Shown: positions 20,534 through 33,422, counted from the first letter of the stretch. The stretch is DNA of 64,000 nt from Sphingomonas yantingensis (GCF_014199325.1 NZ_JACIJJ010000002.1:124001-188000); one strand, 5' to 3'. Made by a program: numbers and translations. Notes: generated by a model not told the origin, from the letters alone.

Positions 20534-20607
20534 CGGTGCCTTTCGGCACCGCCGGCCGCTCGCGTTGATTTTCCGGCGCAGCGTCGCTGCGCCGCGGGAT
20601 CAACGCG
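20534..20607. repeat. Nested inverted repeats overlapping the rpsD stop codon
   Basis: CGGTGCC-TTTC-GGCACCG (20534-20551) is a perfect hairpin. Next to it, CGCGTTGAT (20561-20569) pairs with ATCAACGCG (20599-20607) around an inner GGCGCAGC/GCTGCGCC stem. The outer arm of the second structure includes the rpsD stop codon. It could terminate or stabilise the rpsD transcript. Confidence 0.7.
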
Positions 20608-21214
20608 AGTAGAACTCGACCACCAGGTTCGGTTCCATCTTCACCGGATAGGGCACTTCGTCGAGCGTCGGGACGCGCGTGAAGGTCACCGCCGCGTTGC
20701 CGTCGGGCGCCACGTAATCGGGGATGTCGCGCTCCGACAGGCTCTGCGCCTCGACGATCAGCGCCATTTCCTTGGCCTTGTCACCCAGCGAGATCACGTC
20801 GCCCGGCTTGATGCGGCGCGAGGCGATGTTGCACTTCACGCCGTTGACGCGGATGTGGCCGTGGTTGACGATCTGGCGCGCCGACCAGATGGTGGGCGCG
20901 AACTTGGCGCGATAGACGACCGCGTCCAGACGCTGCTCGAGCAGGCCGATCAGGTTCTGGCTGGTGTCGCCCTTCATGCGCGACGCCTCTTCATAGGCCT
21001 TCTTGAACTGCTTCTCGGTGACGTCGCCGTAATAGCCTTTGAGCTTCTGCTTGGCGCGCAGCTGGATGCCGAAGTCCGACATCTTGCCCTTGCGGCGCTG
21101 GCCGTGCTGGCCGGGGCCGTATTCGCGCTTGTTCACCGGGCTCTTGGGACGACCCCAGATGTTCTCGCCGAGACGACGGTCGAGCTTGTACTTGGCGCTG
21201 GAGCGCTTCGACAT
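20600..21214 (-). CDS. rpsD: 30S ribosomal protein S4
   Basis: Primary 16S rRNA-binding protein that starts assembly of the 30S body. The 204-residue protein has the universal features: N-terminal [21 protein letters not shown], the [12 protein letters not shown] block (about residues 34-45), the S4 RNA-binding domain with [20 protein letters not shown] (about 92-111) and [10 protein letters not shown] (about 113-122), and the C-terminal FYSR. An AAGGAAG ribosome site precedes the ATG. It is monocistronic here, with a candidate promoter about 150 bp upstream and hairpins at the 3' end. Confidence 0.98.
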   Translation of the reverse strand: MSKRSSAKYKLDRRLGENIWGRPKSPVNKREYGPGQHGQRRKGKMSDFGIQLRAKQKLKGYYGDVTEKQFKKAYEEASRMKGDTSQNLIGLLEQRLDAVVYRAKFAPTIWSARQIVNHGHIRVNGVKCNIASRRIKPGDVISLGDKAKEMALIVEAQSLSERDIPDYVAPDGNAAVTFTRVPTLDEVPYPVKMEPNLVVEFYSR

Positions 21215-21365
21215 GGTAACTTCCTTGCAATTGCCAACGACGTTGACCCTGAGCGGAACACCCTGACGGCAAACCGATCATGATCGCGATCCCGGTCATC
21301 GCCCGGCATCATCGATGCCGTGACCACCGCTTCACCGGGGTGCGGGGCCTCATTGCGAAGGCGCG

Positions 21366-21394
21366 CGGCTAGCGCCAACCGCCGCGCGAGTCAA
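21366..21394 (-). promoter_or_regulatory. Candidate promoter of rpsD
   Basis: On the minus strand TTGACT (21394-21389) and TAGCCG (21371-21366) are separated by 17 bp, about 150 bp upstream of the rpsD ATG. The same TTG-N20-TAGCCG arrangement occurs before atpH. It is the best -35/-10 pair in this gap. Confidence 0.5.
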
Positions 21395-21405
21395 GGCGGC
21401 GGGGC

Positions 21406-21618
21406 TCAACGGCTCTGCGTCTGGCCCATGTTGCGCGTCGAATCGGCGTTGGCCGCCGCCTCCGCATCCCATTCCGCCTGCGTCTTGCAGACGGGCTTGG
21501 AGCGCAGGCGCGAGCCGGTGTTGACCCGGCCCTTGCAGATCTTCTCGGCCTTGGGCGTGGGCGCTTGCGCCTCCTGCGGCGCGGGAAGGGTGGCGGTCAG
21601 AAGCAACGCGAACAGCAT
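21406..21618 (-). CDS. Small exported protein of unknown function
   Basis: A 70-residue protein with a short signal peptide (MLFALLLTATLPAPQEAQ, cleavage near residue 18). The mature part is charged, with two cysteines (ICKGR near residue 30 and PVCKTQ near 47) that could form a disulfide; the second is followed by QAEWDA, a pattern seen in many small sphingomonad periplasmic proteins. Function unknown. The frame is open upstream to an ATG at 21681, but the signal peptide and internal ATG at 21618 make the shorter form more likely. It lies upstream of rpsD on the same strand. Confidence 0.65.
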   Translation of the reverse strand: MLFALLLTATLPAPQEAQAPTPKAEKICKGRVNTGSRLRSKPVCKTQAEWDAEAAANADSTRNMGQTQSR

Positions 21619-21734
21619 CGAAGGCGACTCCGTCAGGAAGATCAGCGGGTTGTGCCGCAGCTTCGGCGGTTCGACAAGCATCGCGGGCAGGGGCGATGAC
21701 GAACCGCCGCGGATCGGCTAGTCGGGCGGACGTG

Positions 21735-22031
21735 ATGAACCCCGACGACTGCTCGACGATGATGGAAGTGCGCGCCGGCGTCGACGCGCTCGATGCCGAA
21801 CTGGTGGCGCTGCTCGCCCGCCGCTTCGGCTACATGCGCGCCGCCGCCCGCATCAAGCCCGAGCGCGGCCATGTCCGCGACGAGGCGCGCAAGACCGCGG
21901 TCATCGACAATGCCGTCGCCGCCGCGCGGGCAGCGGGCATTCCCGCCGAGGCGATCGGCGCGATGTGGGAAACGCTGGTCGAGGCGTCGATCGCCTATGA
22001 GCTTGCCGAATGGGAGCGGCGGCGCGCCTGA
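21735..22031 (+). CDS. Chorismate mutase, AroQ/PchB type
   Basis: A 98-residue all-helical AroQ-fold protein that rearranges chorismate to prephenate, or acts as an isochorismate-pyruvate lyase. Conserved helix 1 [24 protein letters not shown] is present (about residues 11-34), with the catalytic Arg and Lys positions (RIKPERG and RDEARK). The start at 21735 gives the family N terminus MNPDDC; an in-frame ATG 39 bases upstream would add 13 residues. The fold cannot separate chorismate mutase from PchB-type lyase. I see no siderophore genes nearby, so mutase is more likely. Its stop overlaps the next start (TGATG). Confidence 0.85.
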   Translation: MNPDDCSTMMEVRAGVDALDAELVALLARRFGYMRAAARIKPERGHVRDEARKTAVIDNAVAAARAAGIPAEAIGAMWETLVEASIAYELAEWERRRA

Positions 22032-22165
22032 TGGCCCACAAGAAGCCTAACCTGCCGACCAAGATCTGCGAGGCTTGCGGTCGCCCGTTCGCGTGGCGCA
22101 AGAAATGGGCGCGCGACTGGGATCAGGTGAAGTTCTGCTCCGACCGCTGTCGGCAGAAGCGTTAG
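22031..22165 (+). CDS. DUF2256 small zinc-ribbon-like protein
   Basis: A 44-residue protein ([20 protein letters not shown] start, CRQKR end) with two cysteine pairs, CEAC and CSDRC, that should bind one zinc ion, plus a run of basic and Trp residues ([17 protein letters not shown]). This is the DUF2256 family, whose function is unknown. Its ATG overlaps the chorismate mutase stop by one base, so translation is probably coupled. Its own stop overlaps the convergent cpaF stop. It is easy to miss because of its size, but the family match is clear. Confidence 0.85.
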   Translation: MAHKKPNLPTKICEACGRPFAWRKKWARDWDQVKFCSDRCRQKR

Positions 22166-23688
22166 AGGCACGCCTCCAGCAGCGCCTGGTCGAAGCCGAA
22201 CTGCTTGGCCTTGTCGAGCGTGTAGGGCCTCAGGCCCATCGAGCGGTATTCGCCGATGATCTTGCCGTCGGCGCTCTCGTCCAGATATTCGAACTTGAAC
22301 AGCTCCTGCGTGACGATCACCGGGCCTTCCATGCCGATCACCTCGGTAATGTTGGTGACCCGGCGGCTGCCGTCGCGCAGGCGCTTGACCTGGACGATCA
22401 GGTCGACCGAATCGGCGATCTGCCGGCTGATCGCTTCCTTCGGCACCTTGATGTCCGACATCATCACCATGTTCTCCATTCGCGCGAGGCATTCGCGCGG
22501 GGAGTTGGAGTGAAGCGTCGCCATCGAGCCGTCGTGGCCGGTGTTCATCGCCGCGAGCAGGTCGAAACACTCGCTGCCACGGATTTCGCCCAGGATGATG
22601 CGATCCGGGCGCATACGCAGCGCGTTCTTGACGAGGTCGCGGATCGTGATCTCGCCCACTCCCTCCAAGTTCGGAGGCCGCGTTTCGAGCGGTAGCCAGT
22701 GCGGCTGCTGGAGCCGGAGTTCGGCCGCGTCCTCGATCGTCAGCACGCGCTCGCCCGGGTCGATCATCTTCGACAGGGCATTGAGCATCGTCGTCTTGCC
22801 CGAACCCGTACCGCCCGAGATGACGATGTTGAACCGGCACGCGCCCGCGACCTTCAATGCGGTCGCCATCTTCTGGCTCATCGAGCCGAAGCCCGCCATC
22901 ATGTCGAGCGTGATCGGCTTGGCCGAGAACTTACGGATCGAGATGGCGGTGCCGCGCAGCGACAGCGGCGGTACGATCACGTTGACGCGGCTGCCGTCCT
23001 TGAGGCGCGCGTCGGCAAGCGGCGTGGTCTGGTCGACGCGGCGGCCGACCGAGTTGCAGATGCGCTGCGCGATCTGGAACAGATGCTCCTCGTCGCGGAA
23101 CTGGATGTTGGCGAGTTCGAGCTTGCCCTTCCTTTCGACGAAGGTCTGTTCGGGGCCGTTGACCATGATGTCGCTTACCGCGGGGTCGCTCAGCAGCTCT
23201 TCGAGCGGGCCGAGGCCGAGCAGTTCGTCGACCAGCACCTTTTCGAGCGCGAACTGTTCGCGCCGGTTGAGGGTGAGCTTCAGCTCGGCAAGCACCTCGC
23301 CGATGATCGGGCGAAACTCCTCGGCCAGCTCGTCCTTGGAAAGCGTCGCCGCCGCCTCGGGATCGACGCGTTCAAGGAGGCGCGGAAGCACCTGTTCCTT
23401 GATCCGGTGGATCGAGCTTTCGAAGCCCTCGGTCCGGCTCTGCGCGGCATCACCGGACGAGGCCTGACGATCGGCTAGGCGCTGCATCGCATCGACGGCG
23501 ACCGACGAGTTCGACAGATCGGGCTCGGGCGACAGGCTGGCGCCCGGCAGCGGGATCGATTCGAGCGGCGGGAACTGCTCGCCATGATCGGGTTCGGCCC
23601 GGCCCGGCCCATGCATCGGCCGTGCGACGCCGAAGGACGGCCGTCCGCCGCCGCTCCCTGTACCGCTTCGCCGCCCGAATGCGCTCAT
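22162..23688 (-). CDS. cpaF: CpaF-type secretion/pilus ATPase (Tad system)
   Basis: A 508-residue hexameric ATPase of the type II/IV secretion superfamily that powers Tad (Flp) pilus assembly. A disordered Gly/Pro-rich N terminus (1-60) is followed by the CpaF N-terminal domain (about 90-240) and the ATPase core. Walker [10 protein letters not shown] is at 292-300, and the Asp box, GEIRGSE (Walker B region) and HSNSPRECL follow. All motifs are intact. No other Tad genes (cpaB, cpaC, cpaE, tadB/C) are in the window, so this copy is either detached or serves another partner. A GT39-like membrane protein gene lies upstream on the same strand. Confidence 0.93.
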   Translation of the reverse strand: MSAFGRRSGTGSGGGRPSFGVARPMHGPGRAEPDHGEQFPPLESIPLPGASLSPEPDLSNSSVAVDAMQRLADRQASSGDAAQSRTEGFESSIHRIKEQVLPRLLERVDPEAAATLSKDELAEEFRPIIGEVLAELKLTLNRREQFALEKVLVDELLGLGPLEELLSDPAVSDIMVNGPEQTFVERKGKLELANIQFRDEEHLFQIAQRICNSVGRRVDQTTPLADARLKDGSRVNVIVPPLSLRGTAISIRKFSAKPITLDMMAGFGSMSQKMATALKVAGACRFNIVISGGTGSGKTTMLNALSKMIDPGERVLTIEDAAELRLQQPHWLPLETRPPNLEGVGEITIRDLVKNALRMRPDRIILGEIRGSECFDLLAAMNTGHDGSMATLHSNSPRECLARMENMVMMSDIKVPKEAISRQIADSVDLIVQVKRLRDGSRRVTNITEVIGMEGPVIVTQELFKFEYLDESADGKIIGEYRSMGLRPYTLDKAKQFGFDQALLEACL

Positions 23689-23754
23689 GCCAAAGCCCTT
23701 GTTTGTCCGCTTATTCCGTAGCCTGCGGTCTAGCGGCGAAGGTTTGACAATTGC

Positions 23755-25269
23755 CTAACCATTATGGACCCAGATCAGCAGCGTGCGGTCATGCTCGAAG
23801 AACCGGGTCCGTATGCGTGCGCGAAGGCGATAGTGGCGCGCCAGCACGGCATCGACCCGCGCCGTCGCCGCGGCGCTGCGCATCAGTGCATAGGGGTCGT
23901 CGTCGGTGACGATCACCGCCGGGCGCGCGGCCAGCACGCGGTCCAGTTCGGCCGATGGATCAATGCCGAGCGCGCCCGCCTCTCCGGCGGAGGCGAGGTG
24001 ATCGGGGAAAGCGAACCGGCTGACGAGGCACGCGTCGGTCGCCTGATAGAGGATCGGCGGCCCGGCGAAGACGAACATGCATTCGTGCCGGACGCGGGCC
24101 GGAATGGCGGCGGCGATCGCCTGCCAGTCGGCCCGGTCGCGCGCGCCCTGCCGCGGCGCCTCGACCAGCGCGGCGTAAAGCGGCGCGGCGGCGATGAGCG
24201 CGAGGAGCGACAGGCGCAGCGGCCCCCGCGCAATGAACGGTGCGGCGACGATCGCCAGCGGTACCAGCATCGGCAGCGCATAATGCTCGTGATAGATACC
24301 GACCGACACGACGCCGATCGCCGCGGCGGCAAGCCAGCCCAGCATCAGTTCCTGCTCCGCGCGCTGCGACACGGATCGGTGCCGCCAGCCGAGCATGCCC
24401 AGCAGCGCCAGCGGCGCGAGACTGGCGAGGAGAAAGCCGAGCTGGATCGCATCCGCCCATGCCCAGTCGTGCCTGCGCAGCATCGCCGAGCGGGCATTGG
24501 CGAACCAGAAGGCATCGAGCGCCCCATGGGCGGCGAACCAGGCGGCGAAGAGCAGGAAGGGAGTGGCGCCGATCGCCATGAAGAGACCCGCGCGCCTTGC
24601 GATCGCCGGCCAGCCGAGCCCCGCGCGCCGCGATCCGATCAGCAGCGCGATGCCGAACGCGGCGCTTTCGAAGATCACCGTCGTCTTGATCGTCAGCGCC
24701 GCGCCGCACGCGAGCATCGCCGCAACGGCAAGGGCATGTCCGCGCTGCGTCTCCAATCGCGGCCACGCGGCGAACACCGCCAAGGCCGCAGCCGCGATCA
24801 GCGCGTTGTAGAAGACCGGCGCCTGTCCGACATCGCCGCGCAGGGGGGTGAGGTACAGAAGGTAGAGGAGGCCGCACGCGATGCCGACCGATCGAGCTTC
24901 GTGCCGGGCGACGATCGCGGCGATGATGAGCGCCGTCGCCGCCGCGACGCCGGTGGCCAGTAACTGATAGGCCAGCACGCCGCCGCTGCCCAGCGCCGCT
25001 GCAGCCGCGTACAGCGCGAAAAGGCCGGGCGGCTTGCGGTCCCAGATGTCGACATAGGGAAGCGCGCCGTCGAGCCAGCGCTGCCCCACGAGCAGATAGA
25101 ATTGCTCGTCATAACCGGCGAGCGGATCGCCGATCAGCCCCCAGCGCAGGATCAGTGCCGCGCCGCATAGAATCAATGCCGCGTCGATCCAGCGGGGCTG
25201 CCAAGCGGCGCGCCCGATGCTGGCGGAAAACGAAAATGGCGCGCGGAGCCGATCCACGCGCCATTTCAT
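23755..25269 (-). CDS. GT-C fold glycosyltransferase, family 39-like membrane protein
   Basis: A 504-residue integral membrane protein with about ten hydrophobic helices. The first periplasmic loop carries the acidic pair GYDEQFYLLVGQRWL (about residues 50-64), the GT-C signature position, and DIWDRKPPG (about 74-82), as in ArnT/PMT-like lipid-linked sugar transferases. It probably moves a sugar from a polyprenyl phosphate to a lipid or protein outside the cytoplasmic membrane. Donor and acceptor are unknown. The C-terminal 110 residues are soluble and likely periplasmic. It lies upstream of cpaF and is separated by 37 bp from the atpC stop, on the same strand as the atp operon. Confidence 0.82.
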   Translation of the reverse strand: MKWRVDRLRAPFSFSASIGRAAWQPRWIDAALILCGAALILRWGLIGDPLAGYDEQFYLLVGQRWLDGALPYVDIWDRKPPGLFALYAAAAALGSGGVLAYQLLATGVAAATALIIAAIVARHEARSVGIACGLLYLLYLTPLRGDVGQAPVFYNALIAAAALAVFAAWPRLETQRGHALAVAAMLACGAALTIKTTVIFESAAFGIALLIGSRRAGLGWPAIARRAGLFMAIGATPFLLFAAWFAAHGALDAFWFANARSAMLRRHDWAWADAIQLGFLLASLAPLALLGMLGWRHRSVSQRAEQELMLGWLAAAAIGVVSVGIYHEHYALPMLVPLAIVAAPFIARGPLRLSLLALIAAAPLYAALVEAPRQGARDRADWQAIAAAIPARVRHECMFVFAGPPILYQATDACLVSRFAFPDHLASAGEAGALGIDPSAELDRVLAARPAVIVTDDDPYALMRSAAATARVDAVLARHYRLRARIRTRFFEHDRTLLIWVHNG

Positions 25270-25306
25270 GAACGAAGCCGGTTAACGCCGCCTCAACGGC
25301 AGCGCG

Positions 25307-25561
25307 TCAGCCCGCCTTTTCGGCGAGCACCGTCAGCCCCTTGGTCGTGACCTCGGCCAGCCCGCCCTCTACGCGAATCGCTTCGGGCGTACCGCCGGCG
25401 GTCTTGTGGACCATGATCTCGCCGTCGCGGATCGTCGACATGAAGGGGGCATGCCCTTCGAGCACGCCGAAATCGCCCTCGCTGCCGGGGACGACGACCA
25501 TGTGGACTTCCTCCGAGCGGAGGAGCTTTTCGGGGGTCACGAGTTCGAAGTGCAGGGGCAT
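25307..25561 (-). CDS. atpC: F1 ATP synthase epsilon subunit, short form
   Basis: The epsilon subunit connects gamma to the c ring of ATP synthase. This protein has only 84 residues, against about 130-140 in most bacteria. It contains the N-terminal beta-sandwich ([40 protein letters not shown]) but no C-terminal two-helix domain. The reading frame ends cleanly, with no sign of a frameshift, so the short form is probably the native one. In alphaproteobacteria the inhibitory role can be taken by a separate zeta protein, not seen here. It is the last gene of the atp operon, after a hairpin. Confidence 0.93.
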   Translation of the reverse strand: MPLHFELVTPEKLLRSEEVHMVVVPGSEGDFGVLEGHAPFMSTIRDGEIMVHKTAGGTPEAIRVEGGLAEVTTKGLTVLAEKAG

Positions 25562-25576
25562 CGGTAAGTCCTAGAC

Positions 25577-25601
25577 CCCCTCCCCGATGAACGGGGAGGG
25601 G
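25577..25601. repeat. Intercistronic hairpin between atpD and atpC
   Basis: CCCCTCCCCG-ATGAA-CGGGGAGGGG is a perfect 10-bp stem with a 5-base loop, in the 49-bp gap between atpD and atpC. There is no T run on either side, so it is more likely an mRNA stability or translation element than a terminator. Confidence 0.8.
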
Positions 25602-25610
25602 TGGAGGGGA

Positions 25611-27672
<2,062 letters not shown>

Positions 27673-27677
27673 CGGCC

Positions 27678-28562
27678 TCAGAGCGCCTCGGCGCCCGAGA
27701 TGATCTCGACCAGCTCGGTCGTGATCGCCGCCTGGCGGCTGCGGTTATATTCGATCTGCAGCCGCTTGATGAGGTCGCCGGCGTTGCGCGTGGCGTTGTC
27801 CATCGCGGTCATCTTCGACCCCTGCTCCGACGCGGCATTCTCGCGCAGCGCACGGTAGATCTGGATCGCGATCGCGCGGGGGAGCAGATCGGCGAGGATC
27901 GATTCCTCGTCGGGCTCATACTCCATCACCGCGCCGCCGTCGGTGTCGTCGCCGACCGCCTTGGCCGGCACCTTCACGGGCAGGATCTGCTGCTCGGTCG
28001 GCTCCTGCGTCAGCACCGACTTGAAGGTGGCGTAGAACAGGTGCGCGACGTCGAACTCGCCCGCCTGGAACCGCGCGATGATGTCGTCGGCATAGGCGCG
28101 CGCGCTCTCGAACGTCAGCTTGCCGAGATCGCCCGGCTCGTCCGAATGGACGATCTGGTCGCGATAGAGCCGCGCCAGCACGCCGCGACCCTTGCGGCCG
28201 ATCGTGTAGAACTTGACCGTCTTGCCCTGCGCGATGAGCTCGTCGGCACGGCGACGGGCGAGGCGGGCGATGTTGGTGTTGAACGCACCTGCCAGCCCCT
28301 TGTCGCTGGTCGCGACGACGAACAGGTGGACCTGATCCTTGCCGGTGCCCGAGAGCAGCAGCGGGGCGTTGTCCGCACCGCCCACCTTGGCGGCGAGGCG
28401 CGCGACGACGCCCTCCAGCCGCTCGGCATAGGGGCGCCCGGCCTCCGCCGCTTCCTGCGCACGGCGCAGCTTGGCGGCGGCGACCATCTTCATCGCCTTG
28501 GTGATCTTCTGGGTCGACTTGACCGACCCGATCCGGATTTTGAGCGCCTTGAGGCTAGCCAT
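27678..28562 (-). CDS. atpG: F1 ATP synthase gamma subunit
   Basis: Central rotor stalk of F1. The 294-residue protein has the conserved N-terminal coiled-coil helix (MASLKALKIRIGSVKSTQKITKAMKMVAAAK region, residues 1-31), the VVATSDKGLAGAFNTNIAR block (about 80-98) and the C-terminal coiled coil with SRQAAITTELVEIISGAEAL. Length is normal. A palindromic repeat lies between its start and the atpA stop, and the unusual lipoprotein gene follows 5 bp after its end. Confidence 0.97.
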   Translation of the reverse strand: MASLKALKIRIGSVKSTQKITKAMKMVAAAKLRRAQEAAEAGRPYAERLEGVVARLAAKVGGADNAPLLLSGTGKDQVHLFVVATSDKGLAGAFNTNIARLARRRADELIAQGKTVKFYTIGRKGRGVLARLYRDQIVHSDEPGDLGKLTFESARAYADDIIARFQAGEFDVAHLFYATFKSVLTQEPTEQQILPVKVPAKAVGDDTDGGAVMEYEPDEESILADLLPRAIAIQIYRALRENAASEQGSKMTAMDNATRNAGDLIKRLQIEYNRSRQAAITTELVEIISGAEAL

Positions 28563-28574
28563 TCAATTCATCCC

Positions 28575-28653
28575 GTCATCCCAGCGAACGCTGGGATCGC
28601 GTGCCACAGACCGCACCCTTGCGGCCGGAGACCCCAGCTTTCGCTGGGGTGAC
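28575..28653. repeat. Paired palindromic repeat inside the atp operon (between atpA and atpG)
   Basis: GTCATCCCAGCGAACGCTGGGATC at one end is mirrored by GACCCCAGCTTTCGCTGGGGTGAC at the other. It has the same GTCAYCC ends as the other intergenic pairs, but a different inner core (CCCAGCGAA). Being inside an operon, it could form a strong mRNA structure between two structural genes. Confidence 0.85.
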
Positions 28654-28658
28654 GGCAG

Positions 28659-30865
<2,207 letters not shown>

Positions 30866-30944
30866 GTCGGCGGGGGCGCTGCTTGCCTCCCGCGCGGCGG
30901 CGATTATCCTTTCGGACAAGCACAGGGGCATGGGGGTGTCATCG

Positions 30945-31850
30945 ATGAAACGGGGGCGAATCGCGCTGGCGGCGGCGCTGATCGGCATGAGCGGGGCGGC
31001 AAGTGCAGAGGCGGTGCGGATCGCCGCGCTGCGTGCGCCCGAGGCAATGGGCGTGGCGGCGGCGCGCAGCATCGCCGTCGGCCGCATCGGCGGCAATGAC
31101 GGCAGCCGGCTCGGCCCGGCGCTCGAGCGGTCGCTGGCGGGGCGCACGGTCGGCGGGCGTCCGTGGTTCGATCTGCTCGGCGGCCGGGCGGGGGAAGCAC
31201 GCGCCGACATGATCCTGGACGGCACCGCGATCACCGACGTGGACGAAGGGCCCGTGACGCTGAAGCGCCGGCGGTGCATCGAGGGCCCCGAGGACAAATG
31301 CACCAAGAAGGGTGACGTCGAGCTCGACTGCACCCGCCGCCGGATCGACGTGGCGAGCGACCTGCGCGTCGTCGATGGGGAGAGCGGCCGCATCGGCTGG
31401 GGCGCGCGCCTCACCCGAAGCAACGAGGCGAGCTGGTGCCCAGGCGAATCGCGGCCGATCGGCGTGGAAAGCCAGGTCGACGAGATGCTGCGCAGTATCG
31501 CCGACGAGGCGACCGAGAAGTTCGCGCCCGACGACTGGACCGGCAATGTCCGCTTCCGCGAGGGGCGCAAGGGCATGGACAAGGAAACGGCCGAGCGGTT
31601 CAAGGCGGCGATCCGCCTGACCCAGCGCGACCTCCCCGCCGCCTGCGCGGAGTTCGCGGCGCTGCCGGACCATCCCTCCACGCTCTACAATCGCGCGCTG
31701 TGTGCCGAGGCGACGGACGACTACGCCGGGGCGGAGCGGGGATATTCGGCGCTCGGGCAAAGCGATGACAATGGCGACATCGACGATTCGCTGGCGCGCG
31801 TGCGCGGCACGATCGCGATGCGCGCACTGATGGCCGAGCGGGGGCGGTAG
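30945..31850 (+). CDS. Exported protein of unknown function with TPR-like C terminus
   Basis: A 301-residue periplasmic or secreted protein with a signal peptide (MKRGRIALAAALIGMSGAASA). The mature N-terminal part (about 25-190) is mixed alpha/beta with two Cys clusters (RRRCIEGPEDKC about 105-116, LDCTRR near 125) that may form disulfides. The C-terminal 90 residues are helical, with an ALPDHPSTLYNRALCAEATDDY-type region that looks like one or two tetratricopeptide units. Function unknown. The start at 30945 fits the signal peptide, but an ATG 15 bases upstream is also possible. It is divergent from the atp operon. Confidence 0.7.
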   Translation: MKRGRIALAAALIGMSGAASAEAVRIAALRAPEAMGVAAARSIAVGRIGGNDGSRLGPALERSLAGRTVGGRPWFDLLGGRAGEARADMILDGTAITDVDEGPVTLKRRRCIEGPEDKCTKKGDVELDCTRRRIDVASDLRVVDGESGRIGWGARLTRSNEASWCPGESRPIGVESQVDEMLRSIADEATEKFAPDDWTGNVRFREGRKGMDKETAERFKAAIRLTQRDLPAACAEFAALPDHPSTLYNRALCAEATDDYAGAERGYSALGQSDDNGDIDDSLARVRGTIAMRALMAERGR

Positions 31851-31858
31851 AGCACATC

Positions 31859-31981
31859 GTCACCCCGGACTTGTTCCGGGGCCCACCTTGCCGCGCCCGA
31901 ACCGCTCGAAGATCAAGCGAAGCGGCCAATGCGCCCGCTTCGCCTGCGGCCCGGTGGACCCCGGAACAAGTCCGGGGTGAC
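31859..31981. repeat. Paired palindromic intergenic repeat, long-spaced GTCACCCC type
   Basis: GTCACCCCGGACTTGTTCCGGGG and CCCCGGAACAAGTCCGGGGTGAC are inverted 23-bp copies identical in sequence, about 77 bp apart. They occupy the gap between the convergent exported-protein and tldD genes. The spacer includes CGCTTCGCCTGCGGCCCGGTGGACC and carries a weaker inner pairing. Confidence 0.85.
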
Positions 31982-31991
31982 GGGCAGTGAA

Positions 31992-33422
31992 TTAGTTCAA
32001 CGCCGTCCCACCCACCGTCAGAGCGCCGATCAGCACGCTCGGCTGGCCGACGCCCGCGGGCACGGCCTGTCCGCCCTTGCCGCACATGCCGACGCCCTCG
32101 TCGAGCGCGAAGTCGTTGCCGATCCCCTCGACCTTCGTCAGCGCAGTGGGGCCGTCGCCGATCAGCATCGCGCCCTTGATCGGCGCGCCCAGCTTGCCGT
32201 TCTCGACCATGTACGCCTCGGTGCAGGAGAAGACGAACTTGCCCGACACGATATCGACCTGTCCGCCGCCGAAGCTGGTCGCATAGATGCCGCGCTTGAT
32301 GCGCGAGAGGAGCTCGGCCGGATCGTCGTTGCCGGCGCGCATGAAGGTGTTGGTCATGCGCGGCATCGGCGCGTGCTGAAAGCTCTCGCGCCGGCCGTTG
32401 CCCGTGGGCGCGACGCCGGTCAGGCGGGCGTTCAGGCGATCATGGATATAGCCCTTGAGCACGCCGTCCTCGATCAGGACGTTTTCCTGCGTCGGCGTTC
32501 CCTCGTCGTCGATCGACAGCGAGCCGCGGCGGCCGGCGATCGAACCGTCGTCGACGACGGTCACGCCCTTTGCGGCCACCTGCTCGCCGATTCGGCCCGC
32601 ATAGACCGAGCTGCCCTTGCGGTTAAAATCGCCCTCCAGCCCATGGCCCACCGCCTCGTGCAGCATGACGCCGCACCAGCCCGAACCGAGCAGGACGGGC
32701 ATCTCCCCCGCCGGCGCGGCGACCGCCTCCAGGTTGACGAGCGCCTGTCGAAGCGCCTCGTCCACCGCGCGGTTCCACGTTTCCGGGGCCATGATCCGGT
32801 CGTAAAGCTCGCGCCCGCCGATGCCGAAGCTGCCCGTCTCGCGCCGACCGTTCGCCTCGACCACGATCGAGACGTTGAGGCGGACGAGCGGGCGCACGTC
32901 GGTCGCGACGAAGTCGTCGGGGCGGACGATCTCGACCACGTTCCACGAGCCGAGCAGGCCGACGCTGACCTGGCAGACGCGCGGGTCGCGGGCACGCGCG
33001 GCGGCGTCGATCGTCTGGCACAGCGCCACCTTGTCGGCGAAGGGGACGAGGTCGAGCGGATCGGCCGCGGTATAGAGGTGCCGGTTGTTGCCGCGCGGCG
33101 GCGGTGCCTTGGCCTGCCGGGCCGGGTCGATCAGCGCCATGGTCGATGCGGCGCGCGCGATCGCGTCGGGGGACAGCGCATTGCCCTGCGCGAACGCGGT
33201 CTGCTCGCCCGACACCGCGCGCAGGCCGAAGCCCGAATGATTGTTGTACGAGGCTGTCTTCAGCCGCCCGTCGTCGAACCCGAACGCCTCGCTATGCGAA
33301 TATTGGAGGTAGAGCTCGCCATCCTCGGCGCGGGTCAGCGCGTCGCGAGTGAGCCGGAGGGCGGCGTCGGGGTCGAGCGCATCGCCATAGAGGAACGCGC
33401 GCGGATCGTTGAGGGTGGTCAT
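31992..33422 (-). CDS. tldD: Metalloprotease TldD
   Basis: TldD, with its partner TldE/PmbA, forms a cytosolic zinc protease that degrades unfolded peptides and matures some RiPP precursors. The 476-residue protein has the HExxxH zinc site in LHEAVGHGLEGD (about residues 254-265) and the conserved GGGQVDIVSG (about 399-408) and GMCGKGGQ (about 449-456) segments. Length is normal. tldE is not in the window. No RiPP precursor is obvious nearby. Confidence 0.95.
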   Translation of the reverse strand: MTTLNDPRAFLYGDALDPDAALRLTRDALTRAEDGELYLQYSHSEAFGFDDGRLKTASYNNHSGFGLRAVSGEQTAFAQGNALSPDAIARAASTMALIDPARQAKAPPPRGNNRHLYTAADPLDLVPFADKVALCQTIDAAARARDPRVCQVSVGLLGSWNVVEIVRPDDFVATDVRPLVRLNVSIVVEANGRRETGSFGIGGRELYDRIMAPETWNRAVDEALRQALVNLEAVAAPAGEMPVLLGSGWCGVMLHEAVGHGLEGDFNRKGSSVYAGRIGEQVAAKGVTVVDDGSIAGRRGSLSIDDEGTPTQENVLIEDGVLKGYIHDRLNARLTGVAPTGNGRRESFQHAPMPRMTNTFMRAGNDDPAELLSRIKRGIYATSFGGGQVDIVSGKFVFSCTEAYMVENGKLGAPIKGAMLIGDGPTALTKVEGIGNDFALDEGVGMCGKGGQAVPAGVGQPSVLIGALTVGGTALN

